NCBI GenBank assembly: GCA_052061695.1
Contig: JBPZEY010000010.1
Length of the DNA: 64,000 bases
From: Alkalicoccus luteus
Lineage (GTDB): Bacteria; Bacillota; Bacilli; Bacillales; Salisediminibacteriaceae
Strand: one strand, 5' to 3'
Each line of letters starts with the position of its first letter. The first letter of the stretch is position 1. The notes below the pieces were generated by a model. The model was not told the origin of the DNA. It worked only from the letters and a program-made list of their open reading frames with translations, and searched no databases. The translations under genes and the position numbers were made by a program. Positions 1-8,966 of the stretch are shown here, one piece after another.

Positions 1-180
1 AGCCAAATCGCCTTCGTCATCGGCGGCTCCAACGGCCTAAGCGAAAGCGTGCTTAAGCGAGCAGACGCCAGCATCAGCTTCTCAAAAATGACCTTCCCGC
101 ACCAGCTCATGAAACTGATCCTCATCGAGCAAGTGTATCGCGCGTTTCGGATAATGAAGGGAGATCCGTACCACAAGTAG
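1..180 (+). CDS. rlmH: RlmH, 23S rRNA (pseudouridine1915-N3)-methyltransferase, 3' end only
   Basis: The first 59 codons visible are the C-terminus of RlmH, the SPOUT-class enzyme that uses S-adenosylmethionine to methylate pseudouridine 1915 in helix 69 of 23S rRNA. The stretch FVIGGSNGLSE and the ending KMTFPHQL...EQVYRAFRI...GDPYHK are the conserved knot and C-terminal signature of the family. The start lies outside the window. The 3' end of this gene is the attachment site of SCC elements in staphylococci, and everything from here to about 8930 looks acquired. Family identity is certain; use as an integration site here is inference. Confidence 0.97.
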   Translation, partial: SQIAFVIGGSNGLSESVLKRADASISFSKMTFPHQLMKLILIEQVYRAFRIMKGDPYHK

Positions 181-357
181 ATGAGGTTTCTGTTATTGAA
201 TTACCAGAAATAATGTTATGATTATACTTTCAAATTATGATTAAGTTTGTGCGCCGCAAAACAATTATGCTTCTATTATTTTAAATAATTTTTGCGTAGC
301 TTATAGAGAACGAACGTTCGCTTTATGTTATAATGAATTAAAAAGGGAGGGTTTTTA
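181..357. other. AT-rich intergenic spacer after rlmH
   Basis: This short AT-rich spacer separates rlmH from the truncated gene at 358. It ends in a plausible ribosome binding site (aaaagggaggg) ahead of a GTG start. No second copy of the rlmH 3' end that could serve as a right attachment site was found here or elsewhere in the island by eye. Confidence 0.5.
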
Positions 358-452
358 GTGAGTGAAATTGCACTAAATACTTTAACAAAGCCTGAAGCAA
401 ACGTGCTTTTAGATTTTATCACAGAGAAATCTAATCGAAATAAGGAATTAGA
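358..452 (+). pseudogene. Gene fragment truncated by an IS21-type element
   Basis: A GTG-initiated reading frame with a good ribosome binding site encodes about 32 residues (MSEIALNTLTKPEANVLL...) before running into inverted transposase sequence near 448-453. Beyond that point the frame only reads the antisense of IstA and stops at 594. The opposite-strand transposase also switches near here from family-like sequence to unrelated residues (ILIPYFD then stop), which places the junction. I do not recognise the truncated protein. No 3' remnant of it is visible on the far side of the insertion. Confidence 0.5.
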
Positions 453-1727
453 ATGGAAGCGCCCCACTCCAACGCATGTTGTGGCGTTTGTTCGGTATAC
501 TGCCGATGCGTGTCCGGCATATGTTCCGGCACCGTCCGGTGCTGGCCATACGTTCCGATCAAGGTGGGATGAGAAGCAATTCTCATATGATTAAAATAGA
601 TTTCTAAGCTCTCTTCCGATACTTTGACCTCTACCCAGTATCCAATATAGTCATAGGGAGCGGAATAAAACATGCCTTTCTCGGCAATGTGATAATCCGG
701 CTGTACTTTCGCTGTCCGCCATTCGGCAAGCGAGTATCGTGTTTCTGGCATAGGAAGGAGGGCAAATTGTTCTTCTTCGAGAAATGCTGACCAGCGCGAT
801 CCTTCTTTTTTGGTAAATGGGTGGTGGTTGAAAGCCTCCAGTTTTGTGCGGATCTCTTGATTGAGTTCGTCTAATGAAAAGCAAGTCGTCGATCGAAGAG
901 CAGCGATGATCCAAGTAAAAACGGCCTTGACAGAGCTTTCCACAGAAGCCTTGTCATGCGGCGAACGGACTCGTGTCGGCATGACCACAGTCCCATAGTG
1001 CCGAGCCATCTCGGCATATGTTTTGTTAATGACTAATTCTTTGGAGGTATGTTTGGTAATGCCTGTCTTTAAATTATCAGGAACGAGGATGTGGGAAACG
1101 CCGTTGAAATAAGCGAAGTAGTTCTGATGAAGCTTGATCCAGGCAGGTAAATCCATTGAAAAAGAACCTTCAACATAGGCAAGTTGGGAACAAGGGAGGG
1201 ACGCAACGAAAACATAAACGGGGATCCTTTCTCCAGAATCTGGATCCTGAACGAACAATGTCGTTCCAGCCCAATCCACTTCAATCAATTCTCCTGGTTT
1301 TCGTCGGATCCGCATGGTGGCCTTATGCTTTCGTGCAAAGTTGTGATAATGTTCGGTGAACGTTCGATAGGCATATGGAATAGCACCCTCTTCCTGTGCC
1401 TGACGGAGATACACCTCATGAAGTAGTGTAAGTGTCACGTGGGGCTTGGCCAGTTCCGTATGAATGTAATCAAAATCCATCCGGTGACGACCTGAAGCTT
1501 CGACTTTCTTTTCTGGATACAGAAAATCTTCTAACCAGGGGGTCGGTCATGTCATCATCCAATGGCAACGACAACCCCTGCTTTTCTGCCAACCGAATGA
1601 CTTCTGTTACTTTCTGACGGGAATGCCTAGTCATGGCCGCGATCGTCCGTAGACTTCGCTCTTCTCCGTGTAGTTCCAGCATATAGCGGTATGGAAATAT
1701 AAAAAACCTCCTGTAAACAAATGTCAC
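450..1727 (-). pseudogene. istA: IS21-type transposase IstA (element A), frameshifted and C-terminally truncated
   Basis: Translation from the minus strand gives the N-terminal HTH part (ELHGEERSLRTIAAMTRHS, through about 1540) and then, in another frame, a long DDE integrase part containing IEVDWAGTTLFV, VYVFVASLPCSQ, LVPDNLKTG and SPHDKASVE. The two halves are joined if one base is removed from the run of five G at 1538-1542 (plus strand). The last roughly 100 residues usual for this subgroup are missing because the element is cut at about 450. No istB is present. The gene is not functional as written, unless the frameshift is a sequencing error in the homopolymer. Confidence 0.85.
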
Positions 1728-1825
1728 ACCGAAAAAAAGCAGGCATGCTCATTTAGTATACAGGAGGTTGGTACACGACTCCGCAAAAGGCGGTACAAAG
1801 CTCTGCAAGGACTGGTACAAATCAA
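450..1825 (-). mobile_element. IS21-family element A, remnant
   Basis: Most of an IstA gene on the minus strand is followed (at higher coordinates) by a terminal region with repeated ggtac motifs at about 1770-1818, typical of the multiple terminal repeats of IS21 elements. The distal end with istB and the last part of istA is missing, replaced by the host fragment at 358-452. The element sits inside the istA of a second IS21-like element, so it is the younger of the two. The boundary near 1825 was placed by where the second IstA loses family-like sequence. Confidence 0.75.
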
Positions 1826-2362
1826 ATGCAGTATTCATTCGAAAAGGCCGATCCAGCCACTCAACATATTTGTACCGGGAATGGGACAAGATGAAGGCAA
1901 TAAAGTAGAGGCGTTTCCTTCCGCCTATCGTTGTTTCGACGACCGTTTGGCCAAAATCCACCTGGGCCTGCTGGCCCGGCAAACTTTCTGGAATTGATGC
2001 ATACTCCCGCTCTCTCACCGTTTTTGGAATGTGGTAGATCTCCCGTAACTCCTTAACGTAATTTCGTACCGTATTCTCTGTTGTCTCGTTGAACTGCATT
2101 CGTTCCTCCAGTCAGTCATAAATTTGAGCGCTCTTAGATCTGGATGCTCCTGCAGCCACTTGAGAATCTCATCCCGAAAGGGATCCAACTTCTTAGAACG
2201 TGTACGCAGGGAAACAAGAAAATCTTCAAACTCCTCTGGCTCCATGCCTATGTATTCCTTCACCGTATTTCTCGACATCTTCAGTTTCTTAGCAATGGCA
2301 TTAATAGAAAAACCTAGATCTTGCAGCTTACGAACTTCTGCATATTTCATGAATCTGCTCAC
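1826..2362 (-). pseudogene. istA: IS21-type transposase IstA (element B), N-terminal fragment
   Basis: The minus strand from 2362 encodes an HTH region (MKYAEVRKLQDLGFSINAIA, KKLKMSRNTVKEYI), then after a frameshift near 2100 continues with TVRNYVKELREIYHIPK, QVDFGQTVVE and KRLYFIAFILSHSRYKYVEW, the beginning of the DDE integrase core. It ends at the border with element A near 1825; the residues read after that come from the end of A. Both the frameshift and the truncation make it non-functional. Confidence 0.8.
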
Positions 2363-2490
2363 TCCAATTTCCTCACCTTCAATAAACTAGGATAGCCTAT
2401 TGAAAGTGTCATATTTGTAAGGAAATTGGTCAATCTTATTTGTGGAATATTGCTCTCCCTTAATTGTGATAAATTGCTCTCTCTAGTTTA
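1826..2490 (-). mobile_element. IS21-like element B, remnant interrupted by element A
   Basis: An IstA N-terminal half on the minus strand is followed upstream by an AT-rich terminal region at about 2405-2485 with three related direct motifs (ttgtaaggaaattggtc, tgtggaatattgctct, tgtgataaattgctct), typical of IS21 ends. Element A interrupts its DDE domain at about 1825; the rest of B is not found on the other side of A, so a deletion followed the nested insertion. Confidence 0.65.
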
Positions 2491-2592
2491 GCGTTTACAA
2501 CCATCGTAGCCATACTGGATCCAACTTATATCAAAACAGCCAAGGAAACAGGTTCGTTTACCATGCTGTTTATCTTTATTTGCCTATTCTAG
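2485..2592 (+). pseudogene. Possible C-terminal remnant of a membrane protein
   Basis: Directly beside the IS end an open frame reads about 35 residues (SLAFTTIVAILDP...GSFTMLFIFICLF, then TAG) with a hydrophobic C-terminus and no start codon. It resembles the tail of a permease cut by the insertion, but I cannot name the family, and a chance frame in AT-rich DNA is possible. Confidence 0.25.
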
Positions 2593-2785
2593 TTTCATCA
2601 CATGTAATATAATCGATCTCGAAGCAAAACATCAACCATTAAGTGGTTAGTTAACTATAAGATGTATAAAGTGGTAAAATTGACTTAGGAAGTGCTGAAG
2701 TAATCCCATTTAAAAATACTGACCATTATATGTTTGAGAGCGATTACATTATTACTGCTAGTCTTGGTGTAAAGGAGGTGATGCA
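2593..2785. other. AT-rich leader upstream of the sigma/helicase operon
   Basis: This stretch holds no complete gene. A frame of about 39 codons with no start (reading SGKIDLGSAEVIPFK...) ends in a TGA that overlaps the start of the sigma-like gene at 2786; it may be another remnant. The sequence aaaggaggtgatgca just before 2786 is an excellent ribosome binding site. I see no clear promoter. Confidence 0.35.
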
Positions 2786-4069
2786 ATGAATAAAGAGCTA
2801 GATGATCTACTTTCACATATTAACGACAATTTTCGTTTTGGTAGTCAAATAAGACAGGGGATTGTGGACCAGTGGTTTAAAGAATATTCACTTAAAATCG
2901 AAGAAAAACTTACTATTTATGATGAGCTAGATGCTTTACAAATTAACATCGTTGATCATCCCAAAACTGTATTAAAGGCAAATTTATTGAAGTTGTTTAA
3001 ATGTATCGAACTAGAAAATGAAATTAGTAGAAGTCTTCTTATAAATTGGTTCAATCAAAATAATATGGATAAAAGTATTCGTGAAAATATTCTAATCAAT
3101 CTAACAAGCAAAGGATATAAAATAATTGACGATACACAGCAAGAGAAAAATAAAATTGACTTTGATTTGGCTCTGCCAGATGATTTATTCGACAATGATT
3201 TGAATTCTTTATTGGATAGTGACAGTTTTATTAGTCATATTGATTCACTAGAAAATGTTATCGATAAATCATGGAATATAAAATATTTAAACCAAATTAA
3301 TTCAGGTGATGAATTAAAACGAAATAAATCACTTAGTAATCTAGTAGAAGCAAATAGCAAATTAGTTTGGAAGATTGTAAAGAATTATTCAGGCTTAGCA
3401 ACTGTTGGATTCAATGAAAAAGATATGTATCAAGTTGGCGTTATTGGATTACTAAAGGCTGCAGAAAAATTCGACGTTTCCTTGGAATACCAATTTTCAA
3501 CTTATGCAACCTGGTGGATAAGGCAGGCGATTACTAGGGGGATAGCAAATTATTCAACCTTAATACGAATTCCGGTTCATTATCGTGAGAAAATGAATAG
3601 ATTCATAAAAACGGAGAATGAATTGTGGGATGAATTAGCTAGACCAGCTACCACATTTGAAATTTCTAAAGCAATGGAAGCACCAATTAATGTCATTGAA
3701 GATTTGCGGTTTTATATTTTGCAAAGTAACTTAGACAGTCTCGACCGTTTAGTTGGGGAAGATGGAAGTACAGCATTAGGTGAACTAGTGTTAGATGAAC
3801 ATTTAAATTCACCAGATGAAGAGTATTATAAGGTTGAGCTAAGAAATGTAATTGATGATATTTTTCAGGGAGAATTAACAGAGAGGGAAATCCAGGTTTT
3901 ATATCATCGTTTAGGCTTTAATAATGATGAAACAATGACACTAGAAGAAATCGGACAATTATTCAAGGTAACAAGGGAAAGAATTCGCCAAATAGAAGCA
4001 AAAGCGCTTAGAAAGCTTCGAAAATCAAAAGCGATCAAAGTTCTAAAGGAGTATATGTATGAATATTGA
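2786..4069 (+). CDS. Sigma-70-like RNA polymerase sigma factor with long N-terminal extension
   Basis: This 427-residue protein has a clear sigma-70 region 2 from about residue 184 (NLVEANSKLVW, QVGVIGLLKAAEKFD, FSTYATWWIRQAITRGIA), a region 3-like stretch (IRIPVHYREKMNRF, near 260) and a region 4 helix-turn-helix from about 364 to 425 (LTEREIQVLYHRLGF, LEEIGQLFKVTRERIRQIEAKAL). This is housekeeping or group 2 style, not ECF. Residues 1-180 match nothing I recognise and lack the usual region 1.2. The start follows a near-perfect Shine-Dalgarno site. It overlaps the helicase gene downstream by 11 bases, implying translational coupling. Base composition is far more AT-rich than the genes after 8967. 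A promoter-recognition role, or use of the sigma fold as a DNA-binding partner of the helicase, is inference. Confidence 0.9.
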   Translation: MNKELDDLLSHINDNFRFGSQIRQGIVDQWFKEYSLKIEEKLTIYDELDALQINIVDHPKTVLKANLLKLFKCIELENEISRSLLINWFNQNNMDKSIRENILINLTSKGYKIIDDTQQEKNKIDFDLALPDDLFDNDLNSLLDSDSFISHIDSLENVIDKSWNIKYLNQINSGDELKRNKSLSNLVEANSKLVWKIVKNYSGLATVGFNEKDMYQVGVIGLLKAAEKFDVSLEYQFSTYATWWIRQAITRGIANYSTLIRIPVHYREKMNRFIKTENELWDELARPATTFEISKAMEAPINVIEDLRFYILQSNLDSLDRLVGEDGSTALGELVLDEHLNSPDEEYYKVELRNVIDDIFQGELTEREIQVLYHRLGFNNDETMTLEEIGQLFKVTRERIRQIEAKALRKLRKSKAIKVLKEYMYEY

Positions 4070-7000
4070 GAATAGAATTGAAGAAATAGTGAAGGAAGAG
4101 GGTTCATCTATTGTTGTATTAAAAGGCTTTAATACAAGCGAATTAAAAAAAGACAAAAAGTATTTTTCGTTTAGTATAGACTACTTCGATAAAGTGGATT
4201 TGTTAACGCTACAAAAACAGGTAATAGATGATATTATTAAACATCGTGCGTTTACTGATGCTTATTTGTGGATGACAATTGAAGAATATCAATTATTTAA
4301 AGACCATGAGGATATTAGTAAAATGCCTTTATTAGTAATCGAAAATAATCTGTTCGATAAACAATATCCATTCAGAGATACACTATCAAATGTAGATAGT
4401 ATTTACCATTATTTATATTATCAAGAAGATAATGAATTAGAAAATGATCAGTTAAAAGTATTAGAGAATGTCTCGAAATTTTACGGACAAATAGATTATT
4501 CAAAGTACAGCGGAAATTATTATGTGACGTATCCAGAATTTGATAAAAAACCTTTGACGTTCAAATATTATGATGAGATGGAATATGAATTTAATTTCAG
4601 TGAGGATTACCCGACGGAACATATTGTACAAATAGAATTATCAGATGATGAACTTCCATTTTTAGATCTTATTATGAATATGGTTTTAAAAGGAGATACT
4701 AAGAATGTTTTATTCGTTTTATCAGGGGCAAGTGAGTCACTACCTCATAATTATTTAGCACGTATTAATATTATCGCTAATATTTCTGATATTAAAATTC
4801 ACTTTACAATGCTATCAATAAGAAGAAAAGTATTAGAGAATGAGGATGCCTATGTAAAAATATTGAATAGTATTTATGGTTACGATAATTACAAGGAAAT
4901 TGAGTTTTATAAAAATATAGAGAGTCAATCTAAAGAAACGATAAAAATTTCTCAAGCTCAAATTATAGATGATATAGTCATACAAGCAGAAAAAGCAATG
5001 TATGGTGAAGATTTTCGTGATATATATATAACTGCTGCAACTGGAGCTGGAAAGTCAGTAATGTTTCAAGTGCCTGCGTTATATTTATCAAATAAATATT
5101 TAGATGATAAGCCTTTAACTTTAGTTATATCGCCATTAATTGGTTTAATGAATGATCAAGTTGGAAGTATGCATAGAAAAGGTATTCATAATTCAGCTAC
5201 GATAAACGGGAATACTCCACCTTACCAAAAAGAAAGCATCCTTGATAAAGTTCAAAGTCAGCGTGTTGATATCTTATACCTATCACCTGAAACGTTACAA
5301 GCTCGATCCGATATTAAAATGCTAATTGGCAATAGAAATATTGGTGTGGTGATTATTGATGAGGCTCATATAGTAACTACTTGGGGGAAATCATTTCGTT
5401 CAGATTATTGGTATCTAGGTATTTATCTAGCTAAATTGCGGAAGGAATACAAATTTCCTATCGTTACTTTCACTGCAACGGCTATATATGGTGGCCGAGA
5501 AGATATGTATTTAGATACGAGAAACAGCCTTAATATGATTAGTCCTATTTCTTACTTCGGAAAGGTTCGTCGTGATGAGTTAATTATGGTTGTTCAAAGT
5601 AGTGATAAAGATCTGGAGAAAGAAGGAAGGGATTATCGAAAAACTAAGCACACATTAGCGTTGAAACATCTAAAAATGGCCCATAAAAACAAACAAAAAT
5701 CGTTGGTTTATTTCCCAACAGTAAAATTGTTAACGGATTTCAGTAATTTTTTAACACAAAACGAACCATATATAGCTAAAATTACAGGTAAATATTACGG
5801 AAGCCTTCTTAAAGAGGAAAAAGATGAGGTTTTATATCAATACAAAAGTGGAGATTTGCAATTTGTTTTAGCAACTAAAGCTTTTGGAATGGGTATCGAT
5901 ATTCCTGATATTACAAATGTGTACCATTATGCTCCTACTGGAAATGTTGTTGATTATATTCAAGAAATCGGAAGAGCAGCTCGTGATAAGGATAAAATAG
6001 CTAATGGATTTGGTTTAATTGATTTTTTAAACCGAGATATGAACGAAGTTAAACAGCTATACGGTATGTCAGCGATCCGAAAGAGTCAAATTATAGAGGT
6101 CATGAAAAAAGTCTTATCAGTACATAAAGAAAAAAATAATAACCGTAATTTAATTATTAGTCCAGAGGATTTTAAATATATCTTTGTTCAAAACAAACGA
6201 GACGAAGATTCATTAGATAATAAAGTGAAAACAGTGTTACTTATGATTGAAAAAGACTTTTCATCTCCAAACAAGCTTGGATACTCTCCATTTGTAGCAA
6301 GACCAAGAAGTCTATTTGGAAATGATTTAATATTTGTTACCCCAAAATTAGAAAGGACATTCATTCAATCCAATTTAGGGAAATATTTTAGCAAACTACA
6401 CAAAATACAAAGTGAGACTTATTCTGCTATATATCAGGTTAACTTGAGTGGAATATGGGAGAAATATTATAGACATATTTCTTATCCAAGCTTCAAATTT
6501 GCATTGCACAAAATGGAAGAAAGGGAGAAACTGAAGCATAGATCTATTTTTGAAAAGTTTACATATGCTTCAGGAGTACATGTAGGATTAAATAGCCATG
6601 AAACAGATGAGTCAATTATTTCTAATTATAACTTAATATTACAGGCATTTGAAACATTCGTTAATAGTTATAAAATATCTGGTAAACATTTTTCAGTCGA
6701 TAATCTTGGATACCATTTTATGAAAGCATTAAAAATCTCTGATAAATTTGAAGCATTGACGTTTGCACAAACGATTATTAACGCAGCGTTTGAATATTCA
6801 AAAATAAAAGAGGTTAAATTCATATCTGAGCGTGCAAGCAGTGTAGATGATAAACCGAGGTATATCATTCATCTAGATGGAGATTTATTCACAACATTTA
6901 TTAAAAGAGGTTTGGTAGCAACATTGAAGCCGAATGACAACTTTGTTCAGAGCGATGGTGATATACTCACATTTTATATGAGGGCAAATAGTATTGAATT

Positions 7001-7352
7001 GGATGCTAAAATAGCAGCACTGGGAATTGGAGAAAGTCGAAGGTTATTGAACTATCAAGTTGTTGGTGGAAATAACCCACAAATATATTTAAGAATGAAC
7101 TCTATTTATCCATTAGAAAAAGCTATTAAACAAGGTGATTTTTATCAGAATAGTATATTAAAAGATGTCCAAGATAAACATTATACAAGCGTTGAAATGT
7201 TGAAGTATCTTTTTACTAAAGAACAAAAAGGGAATTCCCCAAAAGAGAAAATTTTAAATTATTCAAAGTGGTTTTGGGATAATATAGAATACTATTTTAT
7301 GGGGATTCTACCAAGCGAAGTAAAGAACGCTTTAAGTAAACTGAAGAAATAA
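4059..7352 (+). CDS. RecQ-like superfamily 2 DNA helicase, large, cysteine-free
   Basis: The 1097-residue protein has a RecQ-type helicase core at about residues 315-660: Walker A ATGAGKS near 324-331, DEAH at 434-437, TFTATA at 470-475, GMGIDIPDI and motif VI QEIGRAARD at 635-643. Residues 1-300 and 660-1097 are unassigned. No RecQ zinc-binding cysteines or HRDC domain are visible; the translated protein contains no cysteine at all, whereas canonical RecQ proteins carry four zinc ligands. Its ATG lies inside the end of the sigma-like gene. The pair is AT-rich, near decayed insertion sequences and behind rlmH, which fits a mobile defence or DNA-processing module, but function is not shown by the sequence. 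Confidence 0.9.
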   Translation: MNIENRIEEIVKEEGSSIVVLKGFNTSELKKDKKYFSFSIDYFDKVDLLTLQKQVIDDIIKHRAFTDAYLWMTIEEYQLFKDHEDISKMPLLVIENNLFDKQYPFRDTLSNVDSIYHYLYYQEDNELENDQLKVLENVSKFYGQIDYSKYSGNYYVTYPEFDKKPLTFKYYDEMEYEFNFSEDYPTEHIVQIELSDDELPFLDLIMNMVLKGDTKNVLFVLSGASESLPHNYLARINIIANISDIKIHFTMLSIRRKVLENEDAYVKILNSIYGYDNYKEIEFYKNIESQSKETIKISQAQIIDDIVIQAEKAMYGEDFRDIYITAATGAGKSVMFQVPALYLSNKYLDDKPLTLVISPLIGLMNDQVGSMHRKGIHNSATINGNTPPYQKESILDKVQSQRVDILYLSPETLQARSDIKMLIGNRNIGVVIIDEAHIVTTWGKSFRSDYWYLGIYLAKLRKEYKFPIVTFTATAIYGGREDMYLDTRNSLNMISPISYFGKVRRDELIMVVQSSDKDLEKEGRDYRKTKHTLALKHLKMAHKNKQKSLVYFPTVKLLTDFSNFLTQNEPYIAKITGKYYGSLLKEEKDEVLYQYKSGDLQFVLATKAFGMGIDIPDITNVYHYAPTGNVVDYIQEIGRAARDKDKIANGFGLIDFLNRDMNEVKQLYGMSAIRKSQIIEVMKKVLSVHKEKNNNRNLIISPEDFKYIFVQNKRDEDSLDNKVKTVLLMIEKDFSSPNKLGYSPFVARPRSLFGNDLIFVTPKLERTFIQSNLGKYFSKLHKIQSETYSAIYQVNLSGIWEKYYRHISYPSFKFALHKMEEREKLKHRSIFEKFTYASGVHVGLNSHETDESIISNYNLILQAFETFVNSYKISGKHFSVDNLGYHFMKALKISDKFEALTFAQTIINAAFEYSKIKEVKFISERASSVDDKPRYIIHLDGDLFTTFIKRGLVATLKPNDNFVQSDGDILTFYMRANSIELDAKIAALGIGESRRLLNYQVVGGNNPQIYLRMNSIYPLEKAIKQGDFYQNSILKDVQDKHYTSVEMLKYLFTKEQKGNSPKEKILNYSKWFWDNIEYYFMGILPSEVKNALSKLKK

Positions 7353-7658
7353 ATTTTATCGTTTTTTAAAAGTTGAGCTTTAAACCGCCTGCACTTTCTA
7401 AATAAAAGAAAAAAGTCTGTCCCCACCTAGAAGATAATTCTTTAGCGTTGAGGAGGGACTGCCTTTTCTGTTATGAAAATAATATCAATATGGGAGATCT
7501 AATATTTAGTTTGTTCTCTTCAATAATTGCTACAGAATTAAAATCTAATTATTTCTAAAACCGAGTTCACTTGATGTTTATGAAATGAGGTCAAACTTTT
7601 ATTAATGAGCAACACCTAATACATCTATCGCCTTTTTTATGTTATTGCATCTGCAGTG
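7353..7658. other. Non-coding debris after the helicase gene
   Basis: No gene is seen. An imperfect inverted repeat (gtctgtcccc near 7412 and ggagggactgcc near 7451, flanked by A and T runs) could be the operon's terminator or an insertion-sequence end. The rest is AT-rich without coding signal. Confidence 0.35.
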
Positions 7659-7847
7659 TCAGAGTGAAAATTTTAAAACAGTATATACTTTGGATTGATC
7701 AAATAGTTCTAATAACCCCTGTATACTAACTGAATATTGCATCGCTGTTAGAGCCAAAAGTGCGAAGTTTAGAGCCATTGCTTGCTGGGGAGAAAGTCGT
7801 CTATTACGGATAAAGTTCCAACCGTACTTCCTGCAATAGCGCATCAA
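7659..7847 (-). pseudogene. Possible transposase remnant
   Basis: A 62-codon frame (MMRYCRKYGWNF..., LSPQQAMALNFALLALTAMQ) has a basic then hydrophobic composition reminiscent of the C-terminal part of DDE transposases, but lacks any catalytic motif or ribosome binding site. The match is weak, and it may be chance. Sequence from 7848 to 7981 contains nothing further that I recognise. Confidence 0.2.
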
Positions 7848-7981
7848 AAGTTAGATAAAAGCCTTAGATTTTCCCCACTAATTGCGATGAATATGGCTCT
7901 ATCTTTACGAGAAATTTAACAGTCTGTATTATTAAGATCTGAAATATATAAATAACATTTTAAAAATTGGAAGTGTAGCAA

Positions 7982-8761
7982 TTACTTTTTATTACCTTCA
8001 CAAATTTTAATCAAATCTCTCATGTTATTTATATAATTTCCTATTTTATTCCAATCAAACGAGAATGGACGAGCATGAGCAATTTCATTTCTTAAATCAA
8101 TTAAGCTGCTAGTCATTTTAGTATATTGAGTCTTTGAAGAAAAATTTAAGATAGCTAAAAGGTTTTCATTTCTTTTGATTATATTTATTTTGTCAGTAAA
8201 AGTGAAATACCAAACAAAGCTAATTTCTTGATTTTTTAATTGCTTTTCATTATACCGCTCTTTAGCCATAGCATAATTAATATCATTAATATATTTAGAG
8301 TAGTCGGCTTCATATACGTGTGTATGAATCAAATAAGTTAATTCCGTTTCCAGTAAGTTCAGTATACTGAAAATCATCATTCTTACAGGGGGTTTTTCTA
8401 AATCAGCGATAGTTGCGATTGAAGCCACATTATTTTTATCTAAAATAAATATTCGCTTTTGTACTGAAATAATCGTAAGAGCAAGAGAGAGAGGGGTATT
8501 CGCAGATATTAAATCAATACTTTGGAAGTTCATAATCGGGCCTAAAACAGAATTATCGGATTTATCATATTCGATATATCCAATAACCTTTTCTTCCTTA
8601 GTTACACCGATAAGATCATAGTTATTTTGTTCCATAATACCAATGGTATGCCCTTTTGGTGTTCGAATATCGATTGTATTCAATGGTTCTGCTATGTGGT
8701 TGACCGTAACGCCATCGTCCAATAACGTTAAAAGCTGATTATAATTAGGAGATATACTCAA
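7982..8761 (-). CDS. CBS-like domain protein with C-terminal HEPN-like Rx4H motif
   Basis: This 259-residue protein begins with two weakly conserved CBS-like repeats (about residues 15-65 and 75-125; the second ends IATIADLEKPPVRMM). A helical C-terminal half of about 130 residues carries LIDLRNEIAHARPF near its end. R224-N-E-I-A-H229 fits the Rx4-6H motif that forms the active site of HEPN ribonucleases, which are frequent in toxins and abortive-infection proteins. The gene is AT-rich, monocistronic, and points back toward the helicase operon. A nucleotide-sensing CBS part controlling a HEPN effector would make sense, but both assignments rest on short motifs and need a profile search. Confidence 0.7.
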   Translation of the reverse strand: MSISPNYNQLLTLLDDGVTVNHIAEPLNTIDIRTPKGHTIGIMEQNNYDLIGVTKEEKVIGYIEYDKSDNSVLGPIMNFQSIDLISANTPLSLALTIISVQKRIFILDKNNVASIATIADLEKPPVRMMIFSILNLLETELTYLIHTHVYEADYSKYINDINYAMAKERYNEKQLKNQEISFVWYFTFTDKINIIKRNENLLAILNFSSKTQYTKMTSSLIDLRNEIAHARPFSFDWNKIGNYINNMRDLIKICEGNKK

Positions 8762-8927
8762 TCAAAATCTTCCTCTCTATTGAAGGTTAATCTTATTATA
8801 TTAAGGTTATTTTACCATTATTCTCAACAATCCGCATTAATAGTCTGAATATTATGAATTTATTATAGCGTTCTCATTCGTATTGAGGAAGCTTCAATAG
8901 TCACTCTTTAAAGAAATCACAGACAAT

Positions 8928-8965
8928 AAAAAGACAGCTCCCGCTCTGGAAGCTGTCTTCTCTTC
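8928..8965 (-). terminator. Rho-independent terminator of the zinc alcohol dehydrogenase gene
   Basis: Inverted repeat aagacagct / agctgtctt, followed on the minus strand by a T run, immediately after the stop codon at 8967. Confidence 0.85.
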
Positions 8966-8966
8966 T

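Noticed and set aside
161..360. SCC-type left attachment site with matching right site
   Set aside because: The rlmH 3' end resembles the SCC site, but I found no second copy in the island, nor a ccr recombinase gene in the window.
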